In this document: positions 26,983 to 35,762 of the stretch, piece after piece | How positions within the stretch are numbered: position 1 is the stretch's first letter | How the letters are laid out: every line of letters begins with the position of its first letter | Assembly: GCF_042676045.1 (NCBI RefSeq) | Contig: NZ_JBHTJV010000009.1 | Coordinates: 310,001-374,000, forward strand | DNA: 64,000 nucleotides | Source of the DNA: Pseudahrensia aquimaris | GTDB lineage: Bacteria; Pseudomonadota; Alphaproteobacteria; Rhizobiales; Rhizobiaceae | Direction of reading: 5' to 3' | The notes under the pieces: generated by a model | The model's input: the letters and a program-made list of their open reading frames with translations, nothing else | Database searches by the model: none | What the model was told of the DNA's origin: nothing | Program-made: the position numbers and the translations under genes

Positions 26983-27386
26983 GCCCCGTCGGCATTGTCT
27001 TCGTCGGCACCGCTTTCGTCAGCATCATCCATCACCGGGCGCAGCGACACCACATTGGCAGAACGTGCCAGCGTGATTTTGTTGTCTTTCTGCTGTTCGG
27101 CAAGCGTGGCTTCCACGTTACGCGATTGCTGAAAAATTATGTCGCCAGCCGTGCCAAAAGCGCGGCGCAGCGTCATGCGATCACAGCTTGATGCGATCAG
27201 CAGAGCCAGTTTGTTGAGATGACGCCGCTGATAGCAAAACTTCGCCAGACGGGCGCGGTTTTCCAATGGCAGTTGACGGGCGATTTCCACCGCGTCGATG
27301 GGTTCGGCGTGCACGAGCTCGTTAAAGAGCGTATCCGAAATCGGCACGGTCTTTTCGTTGAGCGAATGGGCGTTGGCACTTCTCAT
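26970..27386 (-). CDS. Conserved hypothetical protein, acidic C-terminus
   Basis: A 138-residue soluble protein without a recognised domain. The N-terminal two thirds are helical (DTLFNELVHAEPIDAVEIAR, LENRARLAKFCYQRRHLN) and the last 20 residues are rich in Asp and Glu. A very strong RBS (AGGAGG, six bases before ATG) sets the start; an upstream in-frame start lacks this. It overlaps the UdgX gene end by 13 bp in convergent orientation. No signal peptide or membrane helix. Function unknown. Confidence 0.7.
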   Translation of the reverse strand: MRSANAHSLNEKTVPISDTLFNELVHAEPIDAVEIARQLPLENRARLAKFCYQRRHLNKLALLIASSCDRMTLRRAFGTAGDIIFQQSRNVEATLAEQQKDNKITLARSANVVSLRPVMDDADESGADEDNADGAQEA

Positions 27387-27611
27387 GACAGCCTCCTGTG
27401 TTGAGGCGTGCATCATCGGCCCACGGAGGTTAACACCGTATGAACAAGTTTGAGTAAAATTGCGGGAAATTCCTGCTGGTTAATAACCCGATACTCGTAA
27501 ACAACCGGTGACCAAACAGGGTTAATTTCCATTAACCAACGCAATTTCGTGACTTTGGCGTGAACGCCGATCCATGGCAGGGTTCGCCATCTTCTTTTTG
27601 GAATTGCCATC

Positions 27612-28859
27612 ATGCCCGCACTCGACGCAACGACGATCAAAACCTCTTTTCCCGGTCACAACGGTGACTTATTGGCCGCAAGGCTTGATGTGCCAGCGGG
27701 GCCGGTGCGGGCGACGGCCCTGTTTGCCCATTGCTTCACCTGTTCCAAAGACCTGCTGGCAGCGAGGCGTATCGCGGCGGAACTGGCGCGGGCGGGCATT
27801 GCCGTCTTGCGGTTTGATTTCACGGGGCTGGGGTCATCGAAGGGAGAATTCGCGCACACGAATTTTTCGTCCAATCTGGAAGATCTGCGCATCGCTGCTG
27901 ATTATCTGCGCACGCACCACACCGCACCGTCGCTGCTGATCGGCCATTCGCTCGGCGGCGCGGCCATGCTGGCTGTGGCGGCAGACATTCCCGAAGCGCA
28001 AGCGGTCGTGACGATTGGCGCACCGTCGAGTGTCGACCATGTGGTGCATAATCTCGGTGCCAAGCTGGACGAGATCGAACGCGCCGGCAAAGCGCAGGTC
28101 GATTTGGCGGGCCGCAACTTTACCATCGAGAAGCAGTTCATCGACGATCTGCGCTCCATAACGCTCACCGATCGTGTGGCGGCATTGCGCAAGCCGCTGC
28201 TGATTCTTCACTCGCCCATCGACAACACGGTGGGCGTGGAAAACGCGACGGAAATCTTCACCGCCGCCCGCCATCCAAAGAGTTTTGTGTCGCTTGACCG
28301 CGCCGACCACCTGCTGACCCGCGAGAGCGATGCGGCCTATGCGGCATCGGTGATTGCGGGATGGGCGGGCAAATACTTGCCGGATGATGCGCCCCAAGCG
28401 GGGGAACCTGTCGAGCACATCGTCGTGGCGGAGACGGGGGAGGGTAAATTTCAAAACACCGTTCTGGCGGGGCGGCACCGCCTGTTTGCCGATGAACCCG
28501 TCAGCTATGGCGGGCTCGATTCCGGCCCGTCACCCTACGATTTCCTCGGCGCTGCCTTGGGTGCCTGCACGGCCATGACATTGCGCATGTATCTGGAGCG
28601 CAAGGAAATCGCGATGGGGCGGATCACGGTTCAGGTCTCCCACGCAAAGGTTCATTCGCAGGATTGCGTGGAATGCGACGACGCGCGCAAGGCATCGAAA
28701 ACCCGTGTGGATCGTTTCGAACGCATCATCCATGTGGAAGGCGGCTTTCCCGATGGGCTGGAGGCGAAGATTTTGGAAATTGCCGATAAATGCCCCGTCC
28801 ACAGAACGCTGGAAGCCTCCAGCGTGGTCGCCACAAAGCTGGATGAGGCTACACGATAA
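27612..28859 (+). CDS. Bifunctional alpha/beta hydrolase-OsmC family protein
   Basis: A 415-residue fusion. The N-terminal 1-255 residues are an alpha/beta hydrolase with the nucleophile elbow GHSLGG near residue 117, an Asp near 205 (SPIDNTVG) and His in RADHLLT near 236. The C-terminal about 150 residues are OsmC/YhfA-like: PVSYGGLDSGPSPYDFLGAA near residue 295 (active-site Arg region), LGACTAMTLRMY with the first cysteine near 317, and ADKCPVHRTLE with the second near 397. OsmC proteins reduce organic peroxides; the hydrolase partner may release the acyl group. This fusion occurs in many proteobacteria. The 3' end overlaps the SMP-30 gene by 11 bp. Confidence 0.87.
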   Translation: MPALDATTIKTSFPGHNGDLLAARLDVPAGPVRATALFAHCFTCSKDLLAARRIAAELARAGIAVLRFDFTGLGSSKGEFAHTNFSSNLEDLRIAADYLRTHHTAPSLLIGHSLGGAAMLAVAADIPEAQAVVTIGAPSSVDHVVHNLGAKLDEIERAGKAQVDLAGRNFTIEKQFIDDLRSITLTDRVAALRKPLLILHSPIDNTVGVENATEIFTAARHPKSFVSLDRADHLLTRESDAAYAASVIAGWAGKYLPDDAPQAGEPVEHIVVAETGEGKFQNTVLAGRHRLFADEPVSYGGLDSGPSPYDFLGAALGACTAMTLRMYLERKEIAMGRITVQVSHAKVHSQDCVECDDARKASKTRVDRFERIIHVEGGFPDGLEAKILEIADKCPVHRTLEASSVVATKLDEATR

Positions 28860-29715
28860 GCTGGTGTTCCCGCACTCCCGGCACGTCCACTTGCATCATA
28901 AAGCACCGCCCCGCATCGGGCTGATCGCTCAGCTGTTCCTTCGAAAGCCCTTCGCTGGCTGAGGTCATGTAGAGCGTTCTAAGATCATCGCCGCCAAAGG
29001 CCGGGCAAGTCGGCTGGCTGATGGGCAGATCAATCACCCGATCAAGCGACCCGTCCGGCGCATAGCGAGCGAGCCGCGACGCGCCCCATTGAGCGTTCCA
29101 AAGATAGCCTTCCGCGTCGCAGACAGCGCCATCGGGGTTGAGGTTTTCGTCCCGCAGATTGATGTGAACCTCCCGCTCGCCCACCGGATTGCCGTGGTCA
29201 TCGAGCGGCCAACGCCAGATTACCTGTTTGCGCGTGTCGGCCAGATAGGCCGTCTTGCCGTTAGGTGAAAAGCATGTGGCGTTGGGAATCGAAACACGGT
29301 CGAACAGGCATTCCAGCTTGCCGCGCTTCAACCGGTAATAAGCGCCGACCGCTGGCTCCAGCGCCCGGCCCATCGTGCCGATCCAGAACGAGCCATCCGG
29401 GCCAACCCGTCCGTCATTGGAACGAGTGGTCTCGTTATCGGCTTCCATGTCGACCAGCGTTTCCCAGTGGCCCTGCTCAACGTCGAATTTCTGCAAGCCG
29501 CTGGCGGTGGCCACGACAAGCGTGTCCTCGTCCAGCCATCCGCAGGCGGACGCGGGTTCGCCAAAGTTCCATCGGCGCATCTGCCCGCCGAACTTGTTCG
29601 ACGAATACAGCTCGCCCTTGATGATATCGAACCAATAAAGCCGCTCCCGCAAAGGATGCCAAAGCGGGCCTTCTCCAAGAATACAGGTGGGGCCGAATGG
29701 GGTGATGTTGCTCAT
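28849..29715 (-). CDS. SMP-30/gluconolactonase family protein
   Basis: A 288-residue six-bladed beta-propeller lactonase. The start has GEGPLWHPLRERLYWFDI with the metal-binding Glu, RSNDGRVGPDGSFWIGTMG near residue 95 holds the metal-binding Asn, and YLADTRKQVIWRW and NPDGAVCDAEGYLWNAQWGA with the catalytic Asp near 195. The family hydrolyses aldonolactones to aldonates. It is the last of three minus-strand genes headed by a sugar-acid dehydratase, which would act on the resulting aldonate. Its start overlaps the preceding gene by ATGA. Confidence 0.87.
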   Translation of the reverse strand: MSNITPFGPTCILGEGPLWHPLRERLYWFDIIKGELYSSNKFGGQMRRWNFGEPASACGWLDEDTLVVATASGLQKFDVEQGHWETLVDMEADNETTRSNDGRVGPDGSFWIGTMGRALEPAVGAYYRLKRGKLECLFDRVSIPNATCFSPNGKTAYLADTRKQVIWRWPLDDHGNPVGEREVHINLRDENLNPDGAVCDAEGYLWNAQWGASRLARYAPDGSLDRVIDLPISQPTCPAFGGDDLRTLYMTSASEGLSKEQLSDQPDAGRCFMMQVDVPGVREHQLIV

Positions 29716-30227
29716 TCTACCAGCCCCAACCGCGTAAGAGCGGATTGAACGGAAGTTTCAGACACGTTGAACAAATCCGATTGAGAAACTGTCGATATGA
29801 TCTTCTCAATGTCGAGCTTTTCCGACAGATCAAGCCACCCATTCAATTGCTTGCAAAGCATTTTGATCGCCTTGCGCTTCTCAATGCCCTGTTGAGCCGC
29901 CCAGCGGCCATAAACCACCGCTTCGTCGACAGTTACTTCATCGGAAAAGCCGTCAAATTGCCCGCGCACGAAGTTATCTTGTGCTGGCGTCGTCTCAGCG
30001 TTTTCCAACATCATATAAACCAGTGTCGCAGCGCTGGTGATGGGATCATCAATCGCCGTTATGGGCGACTGTTCGTTGGCTGTGCGAATTTTGTTGCGGC
30101 GGTATTTGCCCTTCATACGTCCAGCAGCATCAATAACCTCCGAGCCGGCGTCGCGGATGATTTTTACCCGATACCACCAAAAAGCAGCCGCGCCGAGAAA
30201 CGCTACAATTATTCCCAAGATATGCAT
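29712..30227 (-). CDS. Membrane-anchored protein of unknown function in the sugar-acid operon
   Basis: A 171-residue protein with one N-terminal helix (ILGIIVAFLGAAAFWWYRVK) and a basic stretch (RMKGKYRRNKIR), so the remaining 120 residues are probably cytoplasmic. The rest is helical, with ATLVYMMLENAETTPAQDNF and VVYGRWAAQQGIEKRKAIKM, which resembles the tellurite-resistance TerB-like helical fold only loosely. It sits eight bases after the dehydratase stop and overlaps the lactonase start. No function can be assigned; placement inside the operon may only reflect local gene packing. Confidence 0.65.
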   Translation of the reverse strand: MHILGIIVAFLGAAAFWWYRVKIIRDAGSEVIDAAGRMKGKYRRNKIRTANEQSPITAIDDPITSAATLVYMMLENAETTPAQDNFVRGQFDGFSDEVTVDEAVVYGRWAAQQGIEKRKAIKMLCKQLNGWLDLSEKLDIEKIISTVSQSDLFNVSETSVQSALTRLGLVE

Positions 30228-30235
30228 GATGGAGC

Positions 30236-32041
30236 CTAGTGATTATCCCTCGGAACAATTTTCGCCACGTCCCTATATTTTACGGCCGGTTTCAGCACCA
30301 TGCCTTCTTCGAATTGATCGACCATGCCGCGCTGGATTTCCTGCCACGGGGTTTGGTGATCGGGGACGTAGTCGAGGCGGCCCTTGGCCAGTTGCGCATC
30401 CACGGCCTTTTGACGCTCGGCAAATTCCGCATCTGAAATCAGAATATTCGCTTCGCGCTTGTTCAAATCGATGCGCACTTGATCGCCGGTTTGCAAAATC
30501 GCCAGCCCGCCGCCGACAGCAGCTTCGGGAGAGGCGTTCAGGATTGACGGCGAGCCGGACGTGCCCGACTGGCGGCCATCGCCGATGCAGGGCAGCGAGT
30601 TGATGCCGCGCTTCAGCAGGGCATCGGGTGGCTGCATGTTCACCACTTCCGCGCCGCCGGGATAACCAATCGGGCCAGCGCCACGGATGAACAGCAGCGT
30701 GTATTCGTCGATGCCAAGGCTCTCGTCGTTGATCCGCGCGTGATAGTCCTCGCGCCCGTCAAACACGACCGCACGGCCCTCAAAGGCGTTGGGATCATCG
30801 GGGTTGGAGAGATACCGCTCACGGAATTCGTCGGAAATCACGGACGTTTTCATGATCGCCGTGCTGAACAGATTGCCCTTCAGGTTGAGGAAGCCCGCGC
30901 TTTGCACCATGGGCTTGTCGTAGGGCCAGATGACCTTGTCATCCATCACCTCAGCGCCCTCGCAATTCTCGCCAATCGTCTTGCCGTTGACCGTCATCGC
31001 ATTGGGATGGGGCAGTTTGCCCTTCTCCATCAGCTGATTGACGATGGCGGGCACGCCGCCCGCATGGTGATAATCCTCGCCCAGATATTCGCCTGCCGGT
31101 TGCAGGTTGAGCATCAACGGAATGTCGTAGCCCAAATCCTCCCAGTCCTGATTGTCGAGCTGCACACCCAGATGGTTGGCGATGGCCTTCAGGTGGATGG
31201 GCGCGTTGGTGGAGCCGCCGATGGCGGAATTGGTGACAATGGCATTTTCAAACGCCTCGCGCGTCATGATGTCGGAGGGTTTCACATCGTCCCAAACCAT
31301 GTCGACGATGCGCTTGCCGGTCCAATAGGCCATGTTGGCGCGCTCTTTATGGACGGCAGGAATAGCGGCAGAACCGGGCAGGCTCATGCCCAAAGCTTCG
31401 GTAAGCGAGTTCATGGTCGTGGCCGTGCCCATCGTGTTGCAATAGCCGGGCGAGGGCGCAGACGATGCCACGATGTCGGTGTATTCCTCGTAGGACAGAT
31501 TGCCCGCCGAAAGTTCTTTCTTCGCATGCCATTTGATCGTGCCGGAGCCAGTGCGCTGTCCCTTGTACCAGCCGTTCAACATCGGCCCGACGGAAAGCGC
31601 AATCGCGGGAATGTTCGCCGTCGCTGCAGCCATCAGGCAGGCAGGCGTTGTCTTGTCGCAACCGATGGTCAGCACCACACCGTCGATTGGATAGCCGAAC
31701 AGGGTTTCCACCAAGCCCAGATAGGCCAGATTGCGGTCGAGATTGGCGGTGGGACGCTTGCCGGTTTCCTGAATCGGGTGGACGGGAAACTCAAACGCGA
31801 TGCCGCCAGCTTCACGAATGCCCTCGCGCACGCGCTCGGCCAGAATGATGTGATGGCGGTTGCAGGGCGAAAGGTCCGATCCCGTCTGCGCGATGCCGAT
31901 GATCGGCTTGCCCGATTGCAACTCCTCGCGGGTGATGCCCCAATTCATGTAGCGCTCGATATAGAGCGCCGTCATGTCGAAATCGTCCGGGTTTGCGAAC
32001 CAGAGTTTGGAGCGAAGCTGCGACTTGTCGATCTTGGCCAT
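30236..32041 (-). CDS. IlvD/Edd family dehydratase (sugar-acid dehydratase)
   Basis: A 601-residue Fe-S dehydratase. It contains GIAQTGSDLSPCNRHH near residue 50 with the first cluster cysteine, TIGCDKTTPACLMAAATANI near 125 with the second, and PSPGYCNTMGTATTMNSL near 195 with the third. The C-terminal half has GCxD-like and SGTSGSPSILNASPEAA segments. The size and motifs fit L-arabinonate/D-xylonate-type dehydratases better than IlvD proper, which is shorter and differently spaced. The lactonase two genes downstream would supply the aldonate. The start MAKIDKSQLRSKLW is chosen because the frame further upstream overlaps the arfB gene on the other strand. Confidence 0.85.
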   Translation of the reverse strand: MAKIDKSQLRSKLWFANPDDFDMTALYIERYMNWGITREELQSGKPIIGIAQTGSDLSPCNRHHIILAERVREGIREAGGIAFEFPVHPIQETGKRPTANLDRNLAYLGLVETLFGYPIDGVVLTIGCDKTTPACLMAAATANIPAIALSVGPMLNGWYKGQRTGSGTIKWHAKKELSAGNLSYEEYTDIVASSAPSPGYCNTMGTATTMNSLTEALGMSLPGSAAIPAVHKERANMAYWTGKRIVDMVWDDVKPSDIMTREAFENAIVTNSAIGGSTNAPIHLKAIANHLGVQLDNQDWEDLGYDIPLMLNLQPAGEYLGEDYHHAGGVPAIVNQLMEKGKLPHPNAMTVNGKTIGENCEGAEVMDDKVIWPYDKPMVQSAGFLNLKGNLFSTAIMKTSVISDEFRERYLSNPDDPNAFEGRAVVFDGREDYHARINDESLGIDEYTLLFIRGAGPIGYPGGAEVVNMQPPDALLKRGINSLPCIGDGRQSGTSGSPSILNASPEAAVGGGLAILQTGDQVRIDLNKREANILISDAEFAERQKAVDAQLAKGRLDYVPDHQTPWQEIQRGMVDQFEEGMVLKPAVKYRDVAKIVPRDNH

Positions 32042-32129
32042 ACGTGTGCCTTGGGCTTGTTTTTGGTTGCCGCGATTCAGCGTCAGGCTGCAGGATTTGT
32101 CAAACGGTTCCGCCGCATTAAAAGGGGGC

Positions 32130-32560
<431 letters not shown>

Positions 32561-32564
<4 letters not shown>

Positions 32565-33520
32565 GCGTCTATGCGCTCAATGCCGTGGTCTTTCACGAAG
32601 GCGTCGATCGCGTCCGCCTGATCGTCGGCCTCATCGCGCAGCCAGCCTTTGAAACGCAGCACCTTATCGTTGTCGAGCGCGGCGGGTGGGCAGCAGAAAT
32701 AGAAGCCGCCAAAGGACGCGACCGCCTGCTTGAACGGCGTCATGAGCCGTCCGGCCTTGAGATCGCGGAACGCAAACCCCAGCCGCCCCATCACAATGCC
32801 TGCGCCGTCGACCGCGGCTTCGATGCAATGGTCCGCATGGCTAAACCTTGAGCCGCGCTTGGGGTCGACACCGCCATAGCCCATCGCGGACAACCAGCGC
32901 GGCCAGTGGCCTTCCGGCGCGAGGAAGCCGAGCGAATCATCGTGGATCAGCTTTACTCTGGAAAACAGCGCTTCATCCGCCACGCCGCCGAGTTGCTCAA
33001 ACAGGGAGGGTGAAATCATCGGAATGGATGTCTCTTCAAACAACGGCTCAACATAGAGCCCCGGATAGTCCCCCGCACCGAACCGCACCGCCGCATCGAC
33101 ACCATCGGCGGCAAAATCTGTCAGGCGTGTCGTGGCCGAGAGGCGGAAATCCAGTTCGGGGTTTTCCTCCAGAAAGAAATGCAGACGGGGCGCGAGCCAT
33201 TTGGCGGAAAAGGCGGGGCCGCAGGAAATCACCAGCGTGTCGTCGTCCTCGACTTGCCGGAAACCATCGAAGGCCCGCTCCATCTGCTGAAACGCCGCTT
33301 GAACTTCCACCGCCAGCGCCTGGCCTCGCGGCGACAGCGATACATGTCGATTGGCCCGCACAAACAGCGCAACGCCCAGATGCTCTTCCAATTGCCGGAT
33401 TTGATACGACAGGGCCGAAGGCGTCACCCCAAGTTCGGCGGCAGCCTCCTGAAACTGGCCGTGGCGGCTGGCTGCTTCAAAAGCGCGAACGGAATTCATG
33501 GGTGGGATGGCGCGGGACAT
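32561..33520 (-). CDS. LysR family transcriptional regulator (GcvA-like)
   Basis: A 319-residue regulator. The N-terminal winged helix reads MNSVRAFEAASRHGQFQEAA followed by LGVTPSALSYQIRQLEEHLG, the standard LysR HTH. The C-terminal effector domain begins near residue 92 (LVISCGPAFSAKWLAPRL) and includes DGVDAAVRFGAGDYPGLYVE, typical of the GcvA subgroup. A near-perfect 27-bp palindrome lies four bases before the ATG, so autoregulation is likely, and a small gene starts about 95 bp beyond on the other strand. A GTG three codons upstream is an alternative start. Confidence 0.88.
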
Positions 33521-33523
33521 GGG

Positions 33524-33550
33524 CTTCACTTCAAATTATTTGAAGCGAAG
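33524..33550. promoter_or_regulatory. LysR-type operator palindrome
   Basis: CTTCACTTCAAAT and ATTTGAAGCGAAG form an inverted repeat with one base between the arms and one mismatch in 13. The core TTCAAAT-T-ATTTGAA has the T-N11-A shape of LysR sites. It stands between the LysR gene and the divergent small gene and probably controls one or both. The assignment to the adjacent regulator is inference. Confidence 0.7.
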
Positions 33551-33644
33551 CTGAAACATTCCGCGTTTGTTTGCAAGCCGGTCTGCGCGTATCTCTTGGG
33601 CCAAGGCGAACGCATTGATCGCCAAAGCATCAAGGACAAGCACC

Positions 33645-33815
33645 ATGACCCGCACAAACACTAACAGCACCACCCGCCAGGATTTCCGCGGCTCCGATTT
33701 GACGGCGATGGATTTCAACCAGAAGGTTTCGCACGGAATGCGCCAGGCCCGCATCGAACGCGCTCAAGCGGTTCGCGATATGTTTAGCGGTCTGTTCGGC
33801 GCAAAAGTGCGTTAA
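33645..33815 (+). CDS. Small basic protein, 56 residues, divergent from LysR gene
   Basis: A short protein starting MTRTNTNSTTRQDFRGSDLT. The last third (RQARIERAQAVRDMFSGLFG) is an amphipathic, arginine-rich helix like those in DUF1127 and related short alphaproteobacterial proteins. CAAGGAC precedes the ATG. It shares the upstream region and palindromic operator with the LysR gene. The 3' end overlaps the MBL-fold gene by 4 bp. Such small proteins are often overlooked; coding is supported by RBS, spacing and the operator. Function unknown. Confidence 0.6.
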   Translation: MTRTNTNSTTRQDFRGSDLTAMDFNQKVSHGMRQARIERAQAVRDMFSGLFGAKVR

Positions 33816-34705
33816 AGCCCGTTTACCGGTACTTTCAACATGGGGTTGCCCTTGTCGTCCCGGGGCAATTCCCCCGCCCGCATGTTGACCTGAAGGCTGG
33901 GGATAATGAGACGCGGCATGGCCAGCGTCTCATCCCGCGCCTTGCGCATGGCGATGAACTCGTCGCGGGTAACAGCACTGCCTGATTTCGTGCCGATATG
34001 TATGTTATGCTCGCGCTCTTCGCGCACAGTCGTTTCCCAACGGATTTCGCGTCCATTTGGCCCGTAATCGTGGCACATGAACAGGCGCATATCGTCAGGC
34101 AACGACAAAACCCTTTGAATTGAATCGTAAAGCTCGCCCGCATCCCCGCCGGGGAAGTCGGCCCGCGCCGAGCCGCCATCAGGCATGAACAGGGTGTCGC
34201 CCGTAAACGCCGCATCGCCCATCACATGCACCATGCAAGCGGGCGTGTGGCCCGGTGTTGCGATAGCGGTCGCGGTCATCGCGCCGATTTGGTAGGTATC
34301 GCCGTCTTCAAACAGCGCATCGAATTGCGAGCCGTCGCGCTGAAACTCGGTGCCTTCGTTGAAGATTTTGCCGAAGACCTCCTGCACTTCCATAATCCGC
34401 GCGCCAACGCCGATCTTCCCGCCCAGTCTGTCCTGAATATAGGGCGCGGCTGAAAGATGGTCAGCGTGGACATGGGTTTCGATGATCCATTCCAGCTTGA
34501 GGCCTTGCGCTTCAATGTAGGCGATCATCTCGTCCGCATGGTCCTGCGTGATGCGTCCGGCCGCGTAGTCGAGGTCCATGACGCTGTCGATCACAGCACA
34601 AGCGGGGCCATCGGGCTCCTTCACCACATAGGAAATGGTGTTACTGTCCTCGTCAAAGAAGGCTTTGACGTGGGGCTTCACGTTCATATTGGCTTCGAAT
34701 TCCAT
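33812..34705 (-). CDS. MBL-fold hydrolase, Blh/persulfide-dioxygenase-like
   Basis: A 297-residue metallo-beta-lactamase fold enzyme. The metal motif ETHVHADHLSAAPYIQ lies near residue 78 (HxHxDH), GHTPACMVHVMGDAAFTGDT near 170 supplies further ligands, and MCHDYGPNGREIRWETTV near 232 carries the last histidine. This is the pattern of Blh and ETHE1-type persulfide dioxygenases, which oxidise glutathione persulfide in sulfide detoxification. The two genes upstream on the same strand encode YeeE/YedE transporters, a familiar partner set for Blh. AGGAGGAG precedes the ATG. Confidence 0.85.
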   Translation of the reverse strand: MEFEANMNVKPHVKAFFDEDSNTISYVVKEPDGPACAVIDSVMDLDYAAGRITQDHADEMIAYIEAQGLKLEWIIETHVHADHLSAAPYIQDRLGGKIGVGARIMEVQEVFGKIFNEGTEFQRDGSQFDALFEDGDTYQIGAMTATAIATPGHTPACMVHVMGDAAFTGDTLFMPDGGSARADFPGGDAGELYDSIQRVLSLPDDMRLFMCHDYGPNGREIRWETTVREEREHNIHIGTKSGSAVTRDEFIAMRKARDETLAMPRLIIPSLQVNMRAGELPRDDKGNPMLKVPVNGL

Positions 34706-34723
34706 ATCGGCTCCTCCTCTTCG

Positions 34724-35173
34724 TTATGCAGTGTTTTCCGCAATTGCGGCTTTGGCAAGGGTGCGCGAATTGGCAAGCCACATCCCCACCAGCATGGAGA
34801 CGACAAAAACCAGCACCGATGTCGTGTTCGTCAGGCTCAGCGGCAGCGCGGCCAGCGCCGGCCCGGGGCAAAAGCCGCCAAGCCCCCAGCCGATGCCAAA
34901 GGTTGCCGCTCCGCCCAAAAGGGGCGCGTCAATGTCTTTGCGGGTGGGAAACTGGAACTTTTCGGCAAACAGGGGTTGGCCCGCCAGCTTTTTCAAAAGG
35001 AAATAGCCCGGTGCCGTTACAGCAATGGCGCCGCCCATGACAAAAGCAAGGCTTGGATCCCATGTTCCGAACAGATCGAGAAAGTTTTGCACTTTGGCAG
35101 GGTTCGTCATGCCGGAAAGGCCAAGGCCGAGGCCGAAAATCAGACCGGCGATAAGAGCGGAAATCGAACGCAT
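34724..35173 (-). CDS. YeeE/YedE family membrane protein (second half type)
   Basis: A 149-residue protein with about four helices: MRSISALIAGLIFGLGLGLS, SLAFVMGGAIAVTAPGYFLL, a GFCPGPALAALPLS loop with a conserved cysteine near residue 105, and VLVFVVSMLVGMWLA. The FCPGP motif is the mark of the YeeE/YedE (DUF395) transporters that move thiosulfate or other sulfur species. Together with the 144-residue gene just upstream it makes up the two halves that are fused in longer members. It is separated from that gene by four bases. Confidence 0.82.
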   Translation of the reverse strand: MRSISALIAGLIFGLGLGLSGMTNPAKVQNFLDLFGTWDPSLAFVMGGAIAVTAPGYFLLKKLAGQPLFAEKFQFPTRKDIDAPLLGGAATFGIGWGLGGFCPGPALAALPLSLTNTTSVLVFVVSMLVGMWLANSRTLAKAAIAENTA

Positions 35174-35177
35174 GATC

Positions 35178-35612
35178 TCAGCCTCCCACCACGTGACGAA
35201 GAATGAGCACGGTGACAAACGCTGTCGCCATGAAGGTCACCGTTGCCACAATCGAGCGCACGGAAAGCCGCGACATGCCGCAAACCCCGTGGCCGGAGGT
35301 ACAGCCATTGCCCGTGGCCGAGCCGAAGCCAACCAGCAGACCCGCAACTGCCAGCAAGGGCAGTGTGGCTGTGATGGTTTGTGGCGGCGAAAAGCCGAAG
35401 ACGAGCAGCGCCAACGGCATGGCGAGAAGCAGCCCCAGCACGAACATCACGCCGGGCGCCATTGCGCTTTTGTCTGTCGAACCCGGCAGCAATTTCGAAA
35501 CGATGCCGCTGATGCCGGCGATGCGCCCATTGGTTGCCATCAACAGCACGGCGGACAGGCCGATCAGCGCGCCTCCGATCAGCGATTGTATGGGTGTGAA
35601 GTCGGTTTCCAT
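35178..35612 (-). CDS. YeeE/YedE family membrane protein (first half type)
   Basis: A 144-residue protein with four predicted helices. The signature GSATGNGCTSGHGVCGMSRL near residue 100 carries the two conserved cysteines found in thiosulfate-channel TsuA/YeeE members, and GGALIGLSAVLLMATNGRIA begins the first repeat. It is the first gene of the three-gene sulfur set with a second YeeE/YedE protein and a Blh-type hydrolase. No ArsR-type repressor (BigR) is found next to it, unlike in the described bigR operons. Confidence 0.83.
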   Translation of the reverse strand: METDFTPIQSLIGGALIGLSAVLLMATNGRIAGISGIVSKLLPGSTDKSAMAPGVMFVLGLLLAMPLALLVFGFSPPQTITATLPLLAVAGLLVGFGSATGNGCTSGHGVCGMSRLSVRSIVATVTFMATAFVTVLILRHVVGG

Positions 35613-35646
35613 AGTGTGCCCCAGTCTGTGACTTTGTGATTTTCAT

Positions 35647-35664
35647 GCCGATTCAGGGATCGGC
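35647..35664. promoter_or_regulatory. Short palindrome upstream of the sulfur gene set
   Basis: GCCGAT-TCAGGG-ATCGGC is a 6-bp inverted repeat 34 bases before the first YeeE/YedE start. It could be an operator or part of the leader RNA. No known repressor consensus was recognised. Confidence 0.3.
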
Positions 35665-35762
35665 GCTTACCCTCTATATAGGCAATCGAAATCGCTATCG
35701 GTAGGGCGTTGGTTTGGTTTGAAAACTTCTGTAGCCTGCCGCTTCAAACAGGAGAGATACCC

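Noticed and set aside
35690..35705. BigR-type operator before the sulfur genes
   Set aside because: The repeats of ATCG there are not a clean palindrome and do not match a consensus I can state.
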